Shown: piece by piece, positions 49,101 through 60,289 of the stretch
Layout: every line of letters starts with the position of its first letter
Position numbering within the stretch: position 1 is the first letter of the stretch
Source of the DNA: Ilex aquifolium
Taxonomy: Eukaryota > Streptophyta > Magnoliopsida > Aquifoliales > Aquifoliaceae
Direction of reading: 5' to 3'
NCBI GenBank assembly: GCA_951799425.1
Contig: OX637403.1
Location: forward strand, 23,464,811-23,528,810
Length of the DNA stretch: 64,000 nucleotides
Translations under genes and position numbers: made by a program
The notes under the pieces: model-generated
The model's input: only the letters and a program-made list of their open reading frames with translations
Told to the model about the DNA's origin: nothing
The model's database searches: none

Positions 49101-52100
49101 TTGATAATTTCTCACATTTGTCCATCTTAAACGTTTAGATACTTTTTTTAGGCATGTAAAGCGATCTAGATACGATTAAGGATAGGTACAAGGGTACAAT
49201 ACTTTAGTGAGAACAATTCTAGTAGAGGGTCTTCAATTTCTGATACCAAAGATTATATCAAGGTTCTGCCTTAAGCCTATGTTTAATTTTTGTTGTGATT
49301 ATGGTTAGTTAACTAGACACATTCAGTATGAGATTGCATGGTATATGTTATTTGTTGATGACAATAGTATCCAATTAATGAAACTTAAGAAGATACATTA
49401 AGACAAAAATTTGGAGAGAAATTTTAAAATCAAAAGAATTTTAGATGAGTACAAATAAAACTAAACATACGGAATGTAATTCAAGTTAAAATAGAAAGTC
49501 AAAGATCGAAGACTAAGAGATACCAAAGAGCGGATCCAATTGGAGATTATATACTCATAAAATTAAAGAGTGATGGATTAAGTGGAGAAATGTATCTGCT
49601 GTATTGTATGATTGATGCATGCCTCTCTAACTGAAAGGACAATTCTACAAAACAAATATTAAACTAGCAACATTTTATGTCACATCTCAATTTCACAACA
49701 GACATGAAATAACTAATAACCATCAAAATCATGATAATATAACTAAAATACCATAAAAATAAAGCAAACATGAATAACCAACATCACCTAACTAAAAAAT
49801 CCCAAAAAAAACATAATTTAACCATTAAGTTTACATCCCATTACCTTCAAACAAAATCAAATATCTCAATTTCACTAAATAGTATTCATAACATTATTCC
49901 ATCATCAAACAGTTGAAAACTGAAATCTGATAAGTAAATCCCTAAGTCTCAAAAGTCGGATTCATATCTTGATCCGCTTCGAAATCTAACTTCACATGCT
50001 CACTTAGGGTTGCATTCTCTTCAATACCAAATCTAAAAAATATTAGGGGAATGGGTGAGCAAAACTAGTTCAGTAGAAAGTTTTTCTCAAACTTAAACAA
50101 GGTTTAGAAATGGATAAAATAGGTAGGCCTTAAATTACAAAATATTATATAATCTTTGAAGTAAAATATGTAATATTAGAACGATCTCAAGTTTCGATAT
50201 ATAAGCAGAAAATTAAATAAAGAGTAGAATCATTTTCAAAGCAAAAGGTCATAACAAGGATATTTCATGTATGTAGTTTGGCTAGTTTGTATCCACACAC
50301 TGAGTATATCTTGTCCACAGAACCCCATTTTCTCAATCAAGCCTCGCAAGACCACAAAGTTTTAAGAAGCGCATATACTAATGTATCAGTATTTAACGAA
50401 ATCTTTATAAGAATAGTATGCTAACCGTTAACCTCGAAACCCATGAACGCATAGTGGTTTGGAACATTGCAAGGATCCAACCCCAGTACAAGTGATAGGA
50501 AACCTTCAAATCCTCAAGGTGAGAAACACTTCTCAATACTCTGCGATTGCAACCTAAGTTCATCAATCCTACCATTCAAGAGATGTAATTCACACTTTTC
50601 AATAGAATCCATGTGTATCATACCATGAACAATAGTTTCACAATTCATAAAACATAGAAAACTTCAATAGAAACATGCATGGGATCACCAGGAAACATTA
50701 TCAATTTGATAGTATTTAAGATCCAGGGTTTTTGAATAAAAATGTATAATTTGGATGTAAATCAGGTATTTTTCCAAAAAAATAATCATATAATTCAAAA
50801 GAATTCAAAACAATTATAGATCTATCATATATATTAGAATTAGAATTAGAATTAAAATTTATATAGATTATAGTCCTAGACTCAATGAAAATGAATGGGA
50901 AAGAAATTCTACTTTAATTCCGTAAATAATAGATCCTAATGTGTTTTAGTGATTTTCCATGCGTTGATTCCTTCAAGATCTAGCCCAATTTACTCATTTT
51001 TCATCCTTTTCTTTTCTCCAAAACTCTCTTAGGCTTTTTTGGGTTGAAATACAGGTAAAGATACCATAAAACGCATCCAGAGGGTATTCTTAGGGTCAAA
51101 AGTGATCAAAACGGCACCAATGTGTCTTTGTTCCAATGGTACTCATCCTATAAAGGTTTTGCCTTCTTGAGGTAAAGAGTTCAAGTTCCCCTCACCCTTC
51201 CCCTTCCCCCTCCCAAAAAAAAAAAAAAAAAAAAGTGATCAAAACGGCAAACCTTAAGAGGAGACAAAATCGCATTCGCGTTCGAATGGAAACTTTTTAT
51301 TCGAACGGCTCTTACTCAGTATCTCCCTTTCACCCTGATCAAGATTTTGACATTAGACTTGCATTCAAACGCATCCAAGTTTTTGTCCTAAATTTCAACC
51401 TTGTTTTGACTTAGTTAGAGGCTGATTCATGAAATTTTTATGAAATACACTTTTATAGATCTTGAAGTCTAATTTTTATGCCGCAAGAATCAGTTTAATC
51501 GGACATTTAAGTAAAATGTTATGGAGGTAGTGTTAAATTCCTTTCTATCCAAATTCTCCCCAAAACATGTTTAAGCCTTAGAATACCTCCAAACTGTTAA
51601 TACATCTTATATCACATATCTCACGCTTTTTTGACCTTCCGGATCAATGATAGCATTATTTTGACCTAAAAACATTTAAAATTTTAGTTACTTCATTTCT
51701 CCTAAGAGTGATTACCCTAAACATGTACATTATTTTGACCTAAAAACATTTAAAATTTTAGTTACTTCATTTCTCCCAAGAGTGATTACCCTAAATATGT
51801 AAAGTCTCTTAAAGGTTTCAATGACTTCTACGATATCAATTTTGCAGTACTCTATTTAACCATATTTCATCGAAACTCAATACAATACATAATAATCTAT
51901 TATAAGTTAAAATAAATACATTGAGTCTTACGTTTTATGGTACAGAATGTTAGATGGCTAAGCAACATGTTTTAAACCTAAGTGTTTTGAAACATAGATA
52001 TTAAGATGGATATGTTCTAAAACAAGAAATGATAGAAATGAGTACATTCATGAAATCGTAAAACTAGCATCAATAGTATATAAATTAAGAGAATATATAT

Positions 52101-53056
52101 ATGTAAGGCCAGGAGTTGCACCAGTTAAAAAGAGTGATATGATACTTATCAGTAGTAATGTGAGAGGGCAAGGTAGATTGAAATTAACTTTGAATGAGAT
52201 ATTGAAAAAAGATATGAATACTTACGGGCTAACAAAAATATTCTTTGATAGAGTTTAATAGAAAAACATGATTTATGTAGTCGATCCTAGATAGTTGGAA
52301 TATGGTTTTCTTAAGTTTGTGGCAATGCAAATGGTACCAGAAGTTGATAGCATTCAATGACACCTCCACGACATTTAGGAGCCCTTTGAACCATTCTAGC
52401 ACTATGAGCGTCAAACATTAGGCTATAACCACTTGGCCTTCAGTTTCTTTTGTTTCAAATTTTCAAGTAAAAACAAAATCTAGCCTAATGTTATGTTTTC
52501 TTCGAGTAGAAAATTGCTCAAAACAAGAAGTCAAAAGGAACACAAGGACTCTCAATCCCTCAGCATTGTTATGTTCTCTAGAATTGTGTGTTAAAGGAAT
52601 GAGAGAAGGGGTTCTATTCATATACTCCCTAGTGCATTCTCATTGCCCCCTTTTTCCAGTAATGTCTTGTGTCATTCACACCTGTTCCTCGAGTTACGTC
52701 GTTTCATACACCTTTTCCTTGTCCCTCCACTTTTGTGAGTGTCCGCGCAATTTGTGTTCATGTAAAATCCTTTTATCTATGACTTCAGGCAAATTACTGG
52801 ATACTTGAAATAAGTAGAATAACAGCACTGGCTTACACCACCAGTGATGCATCTTATATAGGTCAGAAGCTGGCCCTTTCAAAGTAGACCTGATACCTAC
52901 TATGTGCTAGGAGTAGCAACTTCAATTTTGACATCATCTTCTGGTTTAACCATAGATGAACCTAATAACCCCCAGAGGACGATACCCTTATTTCAGATGG
53001 CAGCATTGGTGTGCAATATGGAAGACACACTGCCCACCCAAGACCAAACTCACTCA

Positions 53057-53106
<50 letters not shown>

Positions 53107-53253
53107 GAGAGAGAGCATCAGTAAACCCTGTACTTATATTAGATTTGCCTCAGAAAACTATGACTGATCTTTATGTTGCTTTGTGGCAGTGATGATGTAG
53201 CATTTGCATTGAAAGACAGGAAGGAGCTACCATGGCTGGCTAAGTATCTGTGA
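40192..53253 (+). CDS. ORC1: Origin recognition complex subunit 1 (16 exons, 820 aa)
   Basis: ORC1 is the largest ORC subunit, an AAA+ ATPase that loads the replicative helicase with CDC6 in the nucleus. Exons: 40192-40976, 41084-41219, 42503-42652, 42739-42855, 42942-43093, 43169-43268, 43402-43524, 43599-43760, 43861-43918, 44006-44184, 44322-44430, 45553-45623, 46092-46187, 46763-46839, 47864-47947, 53190-53253. All introns are GT-AG and all phases fit. Residues 1-140 are a basic, proline/serine-rich tail. A PHD finger (Cys from 179 to 222) sits inside a BAH domain (about 150-330), the plant ORC1 arrangement that reads histone H3 tails. Walker A is GVPGTGKT (474-481), Walker B LLIDE (561-565), and a winged-helix region ends the protein. 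I chose the ATG giving MAETPKTK; an in-frame ATG at 40084 would add 36 residues unlike the family. The gene looks intact. Confidence 0.93.
41520..42260. repeat. Diverged duplication and 33-bp tandem repeat in ORC1 intron 2
   Basis: The stretch 41550-41720 has a diverged second copy at 41835-42005 (both include CAATTGAAATTGCTGG / CAATGAAAATTGCTGG and TTAGAACA...). At about 42188-42252 the unit GGCTTGTACTTTTAAAGTATAACATAAA occurs twice in tandem, described here only by its ends GGCTTG and CATAAA. There is no coding potential. Confidence 0.6.
48590..48885. repeat. Short repeats in ORC1 intron 15, with a diverged copy at 52500-52745
   Basis: CCTTGAGTCATGTCYCTT is repeated three times between 48802 and 48880 at spacings of about 35 bases. 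The wider segment (GGAACAAGGACTC, TCTCAATCCCT, CTAGAATT) recurs in diverged form at 52530-52745, on the other side of the LINE. The two may be old flanking copies of one repeat. Confidence 0.5.
49280..49677 (+). mobile_element. LINE reverse-transcriptase remnant, left part
   Basis: Conceptual translation shows the pattern of a plant non-LTR reverse transcriptase around its catalytic box (WYMLFVDD), then the downstream region (KSDGLSGEMY..., LKGQFYKTNIKLATFYG). Many stops and frameshifts break it. It is interrupted at 49677 by a solo LTR and resumes at 51933. Confidence 0.65.
51117..51234 (+). mobile_element. SINE inside the intronic solo LTR (118 bp)
   Basis: Same family as 28883-28993: CCAATGGTACT core, B-box-like GAGTTCAAGTTCC, CCCTTCCCC pyrimidine block and a poly-A tail of about 20. 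A perfect 15-bp TSD flanks it (GTGATCAAAACGGCA at 51102-51116 and 51235-51249). It landed in the solo LTR, so it is younger than that LTR. Confidence 0.88.
51655..51802. repeat. 74-bp tandem duplication inside the intronic solo LTR
   Basis: Two almost identical 74-bp units follow each other directly (51655-51728 and 51729-51802), both starting ATTATTTTGACCTAAAAAC. They differ at about two positions, so the duplication is recent relative to the LTR. Confidence 0.85.
51933..52430 (+). mobile_element. LINE remnant, right part
   Basis: LINE sequence resumes with the pattern LYGTECW-type (here FYGTEC) and continues to the typical distal region, read here as RPGVAPVKKSDMI and VRGQGRLKLTLNEILKKDM, which fits the RGRGRPK-type motif after the reverse transcriptase. 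Stops and frameshifts are common. It joins the left part at 49677 once the solo LTR is removed. Confidence 0.65.
53055..53116. repeat. Compound microsatellite (CT)n(CA)n(TA)n(GA)n
   Basis: CTCTCT, CACACA, TATATA and GAGAGA runs follow each other in the last ORC1 intron about 75 bases before the final exon. They do not touch the acceptor site. Confidence 0.95.
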
Positions 53254-54056
53254 TTCAAGATGCAAGAAAAACGCATGCAATAATCTTTCTGCACGGATAC
53301 CTTCCTCACTTTTTATGGTTATTCTAGATTTAGGGATAACTTCCTCACTTCTTATTGTTATTCCAGATTCGCAACTCCATTTTATTGAATTTTGGTTAAC
53401 AAAAACTAATTGTTGTGTCCTTTTCTTGAATTTTGATTTGGAAATGTCCATTGAAAGAAATTGAGGACAAATATAATCAAAAAATCTAAATCCATGCACT
53501 GTTTTTTCCTGTTGCTATGCTAGCAAATATCTGATGTGGCCATAAGACGGTTTAATGCCAGGATTTAGTCGGGATGTGGCATATCTGACAGCATTTTGCA
53601 TGGAGAAGCCTCAAAGGAAGCAAACCATATAGAGCATGTTGTATCATTATCATGGGAGAACTTATTTTGAGAACCTGTCAGGATGGAATGCAGCAAGACT
53701 GCAAGTGCATCAAATCATTTGGCAATTATGATTGTTTAATCACCAGCTTCTTTGCTCAAATCGAAACTGAATGTCCAGTTAGGTTGGGCTGGGGGAAGAC
53801 AGATTTTGATTTTCTTAATTAGAAGTGCAATGGCGACCCATGTCTACTATCAGACTTGATCTGCTTTTCCTAGTTGCCTTTGCCCTGTACAAAGTGCCCA
53901 GATACAAGCATGATCTTGCTATATTTGATGCTAGTCACCTGACTTGCCAAAATCTTGCATATACAGATTGCAAATATATAAATAACCAGGCGAGAATCTA
54001 ATTAGCAAAGTGAATGGAGGAACAATCAGAAAAGTGGTTTATAATTTCTGCAACGG
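53254..54056. other. ORC1 3' flank and intergenic DNA
   Basis: This begins with the presumed ORC1 3' untranslated region. I see no single convincing polyadenylation signal and no further gene. Confidence 0.4.
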
Positions 54057-54221
54057 AGCAAATCCTTCCAAAACACGAGCAATGAGCCGAAAAGTACACC
54101 TCTACAGTGGCAAATGAAAAGAGAGGCACACCTCATGAGCAAAATCCTTCCAAAACACGAGCAATGAACTGAAAAGTACACCTCTACAGTGGTAAATGAA
54201 AAGAGAGCCACACCTCATGAG
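54057..54221. repeat. Tandem duplication, 82-bp unit, two copies
   Basis: Two near-identical units begin near AGCAAATCCTTCC and AGCAAAATCCTTCC and share CACGAGCAATGA, AGTACACCTCTACAGTGG and CACACCTCATGAGCA. They differ at only a few positions. Confidence 0.9.
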
Positions 54222-55250
54222 CAAAACACAGCGTACAAAAGTTATTACTCTCTCTCGCTCTCCCTACCTCCACAATAGAAGGTCACGGTTTTAATCATCG
54301 ACTGACTTGGGTTGATGTGGGACCTAAGGTGCCAAATCATACAGATATCGGCCGATACTTCCAAGTTTGAATCTTGCCCCGATAAAAAAAAAAAACCCCA
54401 CTAGTGGGAGATTTCCTCACCCTTGCCAAGAGGGGAACACACGGGCATAATCGTCCAAGAGGCTTCACCATCGCTCTTGTGGTTAACCACCCGGCCAAAA
54501 TGACCATATGGTTCTAGTATATATCACATCTTCACTATCAAAGCATAATTCTAACAACCTTCTCCGAACTTTGAGTGTGTTTGATATCATAAAAGGAAAA
54601 GGGGCAAAGAACTTTTTAGAATCACCAGCTCATTCTTTTAAAGGGTAGTAAAAGTTTTTAGTGGCTCTCTCCCTATAGCATCCTTTTGTAACCAATTTCC
54701 TAGTTAAGAGTCAATTTGGAAAATCAATCTATAGGAATCTACCAAGGAAAACTGACACAAGTATATGGAAGAGTATTTGACCAGACACTAGCGCAGTTAA
54801 TTCCCCAAAATTTGGAACTTCTCCCTCTGTCATCCCACTTTCCATAATTGTCAGTAAATTCTAGGCCACTTGAAAATAGTGTTGTAACGAACAATAATGA
54901 GGGGCTTTTGGGTATATGCCTGAGCGATGGAACTTGGAAGCTGCCCAAGTTACCTATGCCACAATTCTGGTTTCAAGACACCCAGCACCCGCCTAGGCAA
55001 ATAGCAAATCTTCGCAATTGGAAGCCTAGGCAACCATTTGGAACATAGTGTTGGATTTGGTAAGATAAAACTGAGAATTAAGCATTGAAAACTGAATATT
55101 AAATTTTAAGTGCTAACTATTGAATTTTTAACTCTAGAAACTATTTAGCATTTACTAGAATTTAAGAATTAAATTGGATAAAACTGTTTTATCAGTATAA
55201 GGAGCTGAAGCCTAAAAACTTTTACGTTTTAAATTTTTCCCTTCTCCTTG
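54222..55250. other. Intergenic DNA without a supported gene
   Basis: A 66-codon open frame at 54848-55048 has no recognisable domain. A segment at 54285-54385 has two weak polymerase III-like boxes and an A run and could be a degraded SINE, but no TSD was found. Confidence 0.4.
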
Positions 55251-55900
55251 TCCATTGCATTGTAGTTACCTTATCTTCATTACCATCATCACCAACACTC
55301 CACAGTCGTCGCTGCCACACCGCACACATCATTGCCGTCGCCACCATCACCTCATCCAACGTCCTTCTACCACCCCCCATCATCATCGTTGTTGGCACCA
55401 ACTCTACCACCACCACCACTATCACCACCACCCACTAACACTAACTCTACTACAATAGATGTCACCACCCCTTAACCACCACCACCCACCATTTCTTCAC
55501 CAACACTATCATCATCCAACTACCTACTCCAAAACCTTACTGGTGCCAACACCAGAGTGGTTGTGGTGGGGGTAGTAGTGCTGAGACTAATGGTGGTGGT
55601 AAAAATGACAAAGTAGGTAGGTGCTGGGGATTGATGCCAACAATGACAATTGTAATGAGGGATGATGTTGGCAATGATGGTTGTGGCATGGGGTGGTGGT
55701 GATGATGGTTGTGGAGGAGCGATGGAAGAAAGGGTGGTGGTGGCGAGTGTGGTGAGGTGATGGTGGACATGGCGACATTGATAGCAATTAGTTGGTGGTG
55801 GTGGTGGCAGTTCTAGTAGTGTGGCAAGTGGTGGTAGTTGGGTGATAGTGGTGGTGGTTGTATGGTGATAACATTCATGGTGGTGGTGATCTATGAAGCA
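55251..55900. repeat. CAC-rich then GTG-rich low-complexity region
   Basis: From 55251 to 55550 the plus strand is rich in CAC/CAT/CCA triplets. From 55555 to 55900 it is rich in GTG/TGG/ATG. Together they form a large imperfect inverted arrangement. Open frames here are His/Pro/Thr-rich products of composition. GTG-rich DNA returns at 56540-56718 and 57743-57810. Confidence 0.8.
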
Positions 55901-56718
55901 CTCTCCAGAAGGTCCTGTATCTGTGTCGGACACCGATACTATTTGGACACTCTCAGACACGTGTTCGATACTCTTTTATCCGTGTCCATAATTAAATAAT
56001 AAAATTTTAGATTCGGACACCTGTCCGACACTTCTTTGGTAATGTGTTCGACACTTCTTTTGACAATGTCTACTACTAACTAATAAAACATGTGTTGACA
56101 AGTAACTAACAAAACTTAAAATTTTGAATATAAGTATATTATAATAGAACATATAATTACCAAAACTAAACATTTTAAAGTCATACTAAAAATATAATAA
56201 TAAAAGAAAAAGATGCATAAAAATTTTAAAAAAGAGAAATTGAGAAAACAATAACAATCATTTAAATTATATATGTTGGACACACGATGTATAAAAATAA
56301 TAGATGATTATTAACTATTATGATGTTGTAGTCTAAAAATTTACACTAGATGGCTAGACATAACAATTACTTATCATAAAGTACTATATTTCTTATGAAT
56401 AATGTATCATTATCACTACATTTTTGTGATAAATTATATACTTTTATATATAAAACACAATTATCTATAATATATCCCCAACGTGTCCATGTCCTATTTT
56501 TTTTAGAAATGTCGAGTCTACGTGTCTGTGTCCGTACTTCTTAGGTGGTGATGGGGCTTGGTTGTTAGTAGTGTTTATGGAAACGACGACAATAGCTAGT
56601 TGGTGGTTGTGGTGGCAATGGTGGTGGTGACACGACAATTGTGGTAATGGTGGTGGTTGTGGGGTGATGGTATTCGTGACGGTTGTCATAGCAGTTGATC
56701 AGTGGTTATGGTTGTGGT
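55901..56718. other. AT-rich stretch with GTG-rich end
   Basis: No gene is seen. The segment near 55910-56060 repeats GACACNNNTTCGACACT-type motifs (TTCGGACACCTGTCCGACAC), and related TGTCC/GACAC motifs return near 56480-56540. Confidence 0.45.
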
Positions 56719-57742
56719 CAGGGGCGGAGCCAGAAATTTTGTTCAGGGTGGGCACTTTAATTACGTACTATAATTTTTTTCTTCCTAACCAATCACGCTA
56801 TATAATATATTTATATTTATTATATCACATTTGATACATGAATTCCATTTAACATAAAAAATGCCAAAAAATAATGCATATTATATATGTACAAAAAATG
56901 ACTAATTATCATCATCGTAAAAAATGGAGCTAATTGCCATTTTTATAATTAAAAAATATCAGTTATTCGCTAACAATCAATTGAATTTATTCAATAAATA
57001 ATGTTTCAAACACACTGAGATATTAATATAGTAAAATTATTAAACTAAAATTTAAGAGCTAAACATAGTAAAAAAATTTAAATTCGATTGACACATAGTA
57101 AAGACTATAATCAATACTTGAATAAAAATAGAGACGATTTCTCGTAAAAAAAAAAAAAGTTAAATGAATGTCAATTGCAAAAACTTTCACTTGCAAAAAT
57201 TCATAAATAATAAAATTAAGGTCATCTGGAAAAAACCTTAATAAAATGAAAAACTTGTCTCATTGTTTACAATATTGCTCAACATTATCTCTATGATTAC
57301 AAATATTGCAGAAAAATCTAAAACTTCATACCATACCCATAAAAAACTGAGAAGATATGATACACCATAATCAGCTGACAACTAAATCAGTTAAAAAATT
57401 GGATTGATACCAAATTTCAACAATGTGGATTCCATCCCAAGTTTTGGGGATCAATCCTAACTCAATTCCATTAAGTCGCAACTTAACGTGATTAAGTTTT
57501 ATTTTTTGTACGATACTCAGATTTCAACAATATGGGTCCAAAGATTTTTTTGTTTTATGTGGGCTTGGTTTTTAATTTTTTTTGGGTGGAGGTGGTGAGC
57601 CTAGCATTTTTTACTTTAGTTTTAGATGGGCACAAGTGATATATTATACAAATATACAATATATATACCTAGGTAATAAAAAAAATTTTTTTTTTGAGGG
57701 GGGGCACTTGCCCACCCTGAACCATACATGGCTCCGCCCATG
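56719..57742. mobile_element. Non-autonomous hAT-type element (1024 bp)
   Basis: The left end CAGGGGCGGAGCC and the right end (reverse complement CATGGGCGGAGCC) are inverted, with similarity continuing through TTCAGGGTGGGCA over about 35 bases. An 8-bp TSD GTTGTGGT flanks it (56711-56718 and 57743-57750). The flanking DNA is itself GTG-rich, which weakens the TSD evidence. There is no transposase. Confidence 0.8.
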
Positions 57743-58016
57743 GTTGTGGTTGTGGTTGTGAAGTCGCGGTTGAGTTGGTGGTAGTAGTGGTGGTGGCAAT
57801 GTTTGGTGGAAATTTGGGGTGTAAGATGGATGAGATTAAAATATTTAAAGACAATTGCTCCTTTATGAAAAGTTAAAAAAAAAACTTTATTCACTAGAAT
57901 ATTCAATATAAGCGATAAGTAGATGGCTAACTACCTAGGAAGAATAGATACATATACGAAATACAGGTACAATATGATACGCATACGGCGATATGATAAA
58001 ACCCAAAAAAATAGGA

Positions 58017-60284
58017 TGTAAAACCCGGGAAAATTTGAACATTTTATGAAAAAGGGTAAAACGATAATTTGTCACTATGGTGTGGGTTGAGAACCCTTAT
58101 TTTTCTAGAGCTCGGATGACGAAACGGACCTCACCGTTAGATTCGTCTCGCGAAATCTAGTTACCCAGACAAATTTCATCGAATTTCGAGATAGTCAGAT
58201 TTTTTGCGTTTTACGAGGCGTTCGGGTCTCAGGTGACCCCAAAAACAAAATTTTTATTAAATTTTTGAAAGTTGAAAAATAATTTAAATAAAGTTCATAT
58301 AAAATATTTTGAGCTTAAACCGGTACGAAATTTAATCGTTTCGGAGCGAAAACGGACCCGGGAAAAGGGGTAACGTGTGGCGAGACGTGGGCCAAGCTTT
58401 AAAATTATAAATAGGGGCAAAAGATCTGATTTTTTGGACAGAACACTGTGCTGGGTCTGCTGGTTTCTCACATTGGGGAGGAAGAAGGAAAAAAGAAGCT
58501 TGGGCTCTCTACTTTCTTTCTACAATCTACGGAGATTGGGTGCTCGAATTCACTCGGGCCAATAACAAAAGTTGTTTTTCTCGTCAAGGGCTACACCTAC
58601 GTACCAAAAAGAGCTGATTTCACCGAAATTTCCGAGACGGGATTTTGGGAAATCAAGAGTTTTGGACTTGGGTGATATTCTAGAAGGTTCTACCGTTGAT
58701 TTTACGCTTCAAGAGGTAGGGTTTTCATCCTAACTAGGTTTATTTCCAACCTATGATGAATATATGAAATGGCTAGGCTGTTTTGGGTATTTTTAACAAT
58801 TGCCTATTGTAGTTGGTTTAATGAAAATGGGTAGACTCAATTCTAGTGTGAATTGGTAATTAGAAATTGCTAGTTTGTGATTTCTTGGAAGTTTTGATAA
58901 TTGAGCATGTGTGAATCACCTAATCTGATTTTTTTTTGAGTTATGTGATAAATTTGAGCATTTTATGTGATCACATGATTTGGTGCCTTGAAAGTGTTTG
59001 ATAAAATACCTATGTGAAATAAAATGTGTTAATTGCATGAGATTATGTAATAACATGCTTGGATGATGTGGTAAAGTGAAATCTTATGCTTATAATATGA
59101 ATTACAATTGAAAATTGTGTTGTAGGAATTATTGATATATATACATGCTTGTGATATATTTGCATTGATGGGTTATGAAAATTATATGCTTGGATATAAT
59201 TTCCCATAGAATGTGTTGAAATAGTTCACATGTTATTCATAGCATATTGGACATTATATTGTTGTTGCAATGATACATCACATTGTATATGCACCGGGAC
59301 ATCGTATCATGAGGGTGTGTGTGTGCATAGTTGTCATTAACACCACACTTAGTGGATGACGGGTGGGCTTGGGAAAGTTGGATCGAAGGCCTGGCTGAGT
59401 CGCATGGTTTGCACGATAAATTGGGTTGGGGTTAGAAAGAAGGGCTAGAAGATCTCTCGGGTGCAAGAGCCGGTAGTTGGGCCTTGATTCGGTCCATAAA
59501 GTGTATGGGTGTACGCGGAACCCTCGGTGGGAGTCCATAAATTCCGTGTGAGTTGGGTTACCATTGGTGTAAGTCCATGAATATCCACCCCAAGAAAGAC
59601 CCTAGATTTATAAATGTCATTTGATGTGCCACATAAGTGACTGATTCATACACATTGGCATAACATGTGTTGTGGGAGCCGGTGAGGGCTCGGTTTGAGT
59701 TGCATGAGTAAGTCTCATCTCATTTCATGGCATGACATAATAAATTCCAACATTTAGTTGCATATTCTTGATTGGAATTGTTGTGGATGGTTGATTGTTG
59801 CATGTGAACATTTCATATGTATCTAGGTTAGGGAGTAGTCTCTTTAGGAGATACCCTATTGAGCGTGGCTCACCCTTCGTGGGGAAAACATTTCAGGTGC
59901 GGGGTTCACACCTGCGGACGGCTCCCAATTCGAGTCTCAAGGGTGAAGAAGGCCGACTTGTGGCTTTTATGACTCATTTTGTATAACTTTTATGAAAATC
60001 CCATTTTGGCATGTAAATATAAAAGAATTATAATCGAACTCATATGGACTATTTTAATGTAAAAAAAATTGCATGTAGTTATATGAGTATGAATAAATAG
60101 ACCCGGTGTGGTCAATGTTTACTTATAAATGGACCTGGTGTGGTCAATATTTATTCATAAAAGGACCTGGTGTGGTCAATGTAGTATAATTGCACATGTT
60201 GTGTTTTGGGTACAACTTTCCGGACAAAGGAGACTCTGCCTGAATTTTGTTAAATTAAGGACCCCCAGTTTTTGGGGCATCACA
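58017..60284 (+). mobile_element. Solo LTR, Tekay-like (2268 bp)
   Basis: It starts TGTAAAACCCGGG, as the minus-strand LTR of the element at 14738-24631 does, and ends GGGGCATCACA. The 5-bp TSD TAGGA flanks it (58012-58016 and 60285-60289). At about 59855-59897 it carries GAGCGTGGCTCACCCTT and AAAACATTTCAGGTG, nearly identical to the Tekay LTRs. No internal coding region remains. Confidence 0.92.
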
Positions 60285-60289
60285 TAGGA

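Larger units (their letters stand above)
49678..51932 (-). mobile_element. Solo LTR inside the LINE, in ORC1 intron 15 (2255 bp)
   Basis: The ends are TGTCACATCTCAAT and, as reverse complement of the right end, CGTAAGACTCAAT. They are imperfect inverted ends, with the final CA mutated to CG. The flanking 5-bp TSD is TTTTA (49673-49677 and 51933-51937), and LINE sequence continues on both sides. A GGGTGAGC...CAGTA box near 50052 matches the inverted GAGC...GCTCACCC box of the other LTRs, giving minus orientation. Length is within a few bases of the solo LTR at 454-2710. Confidence 0.8.

Noticed and set aside
54285..54400. Possible third SINE
   Set aside because: Weak polymerase III-like boxes and an A run, but no target-site duplication and little similarity to the two clear copies.
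55520..55960. 146-codon His/Thr/Pro-rich open frame
   Set aside because: Pure product of GTG/CAC repeat composition.
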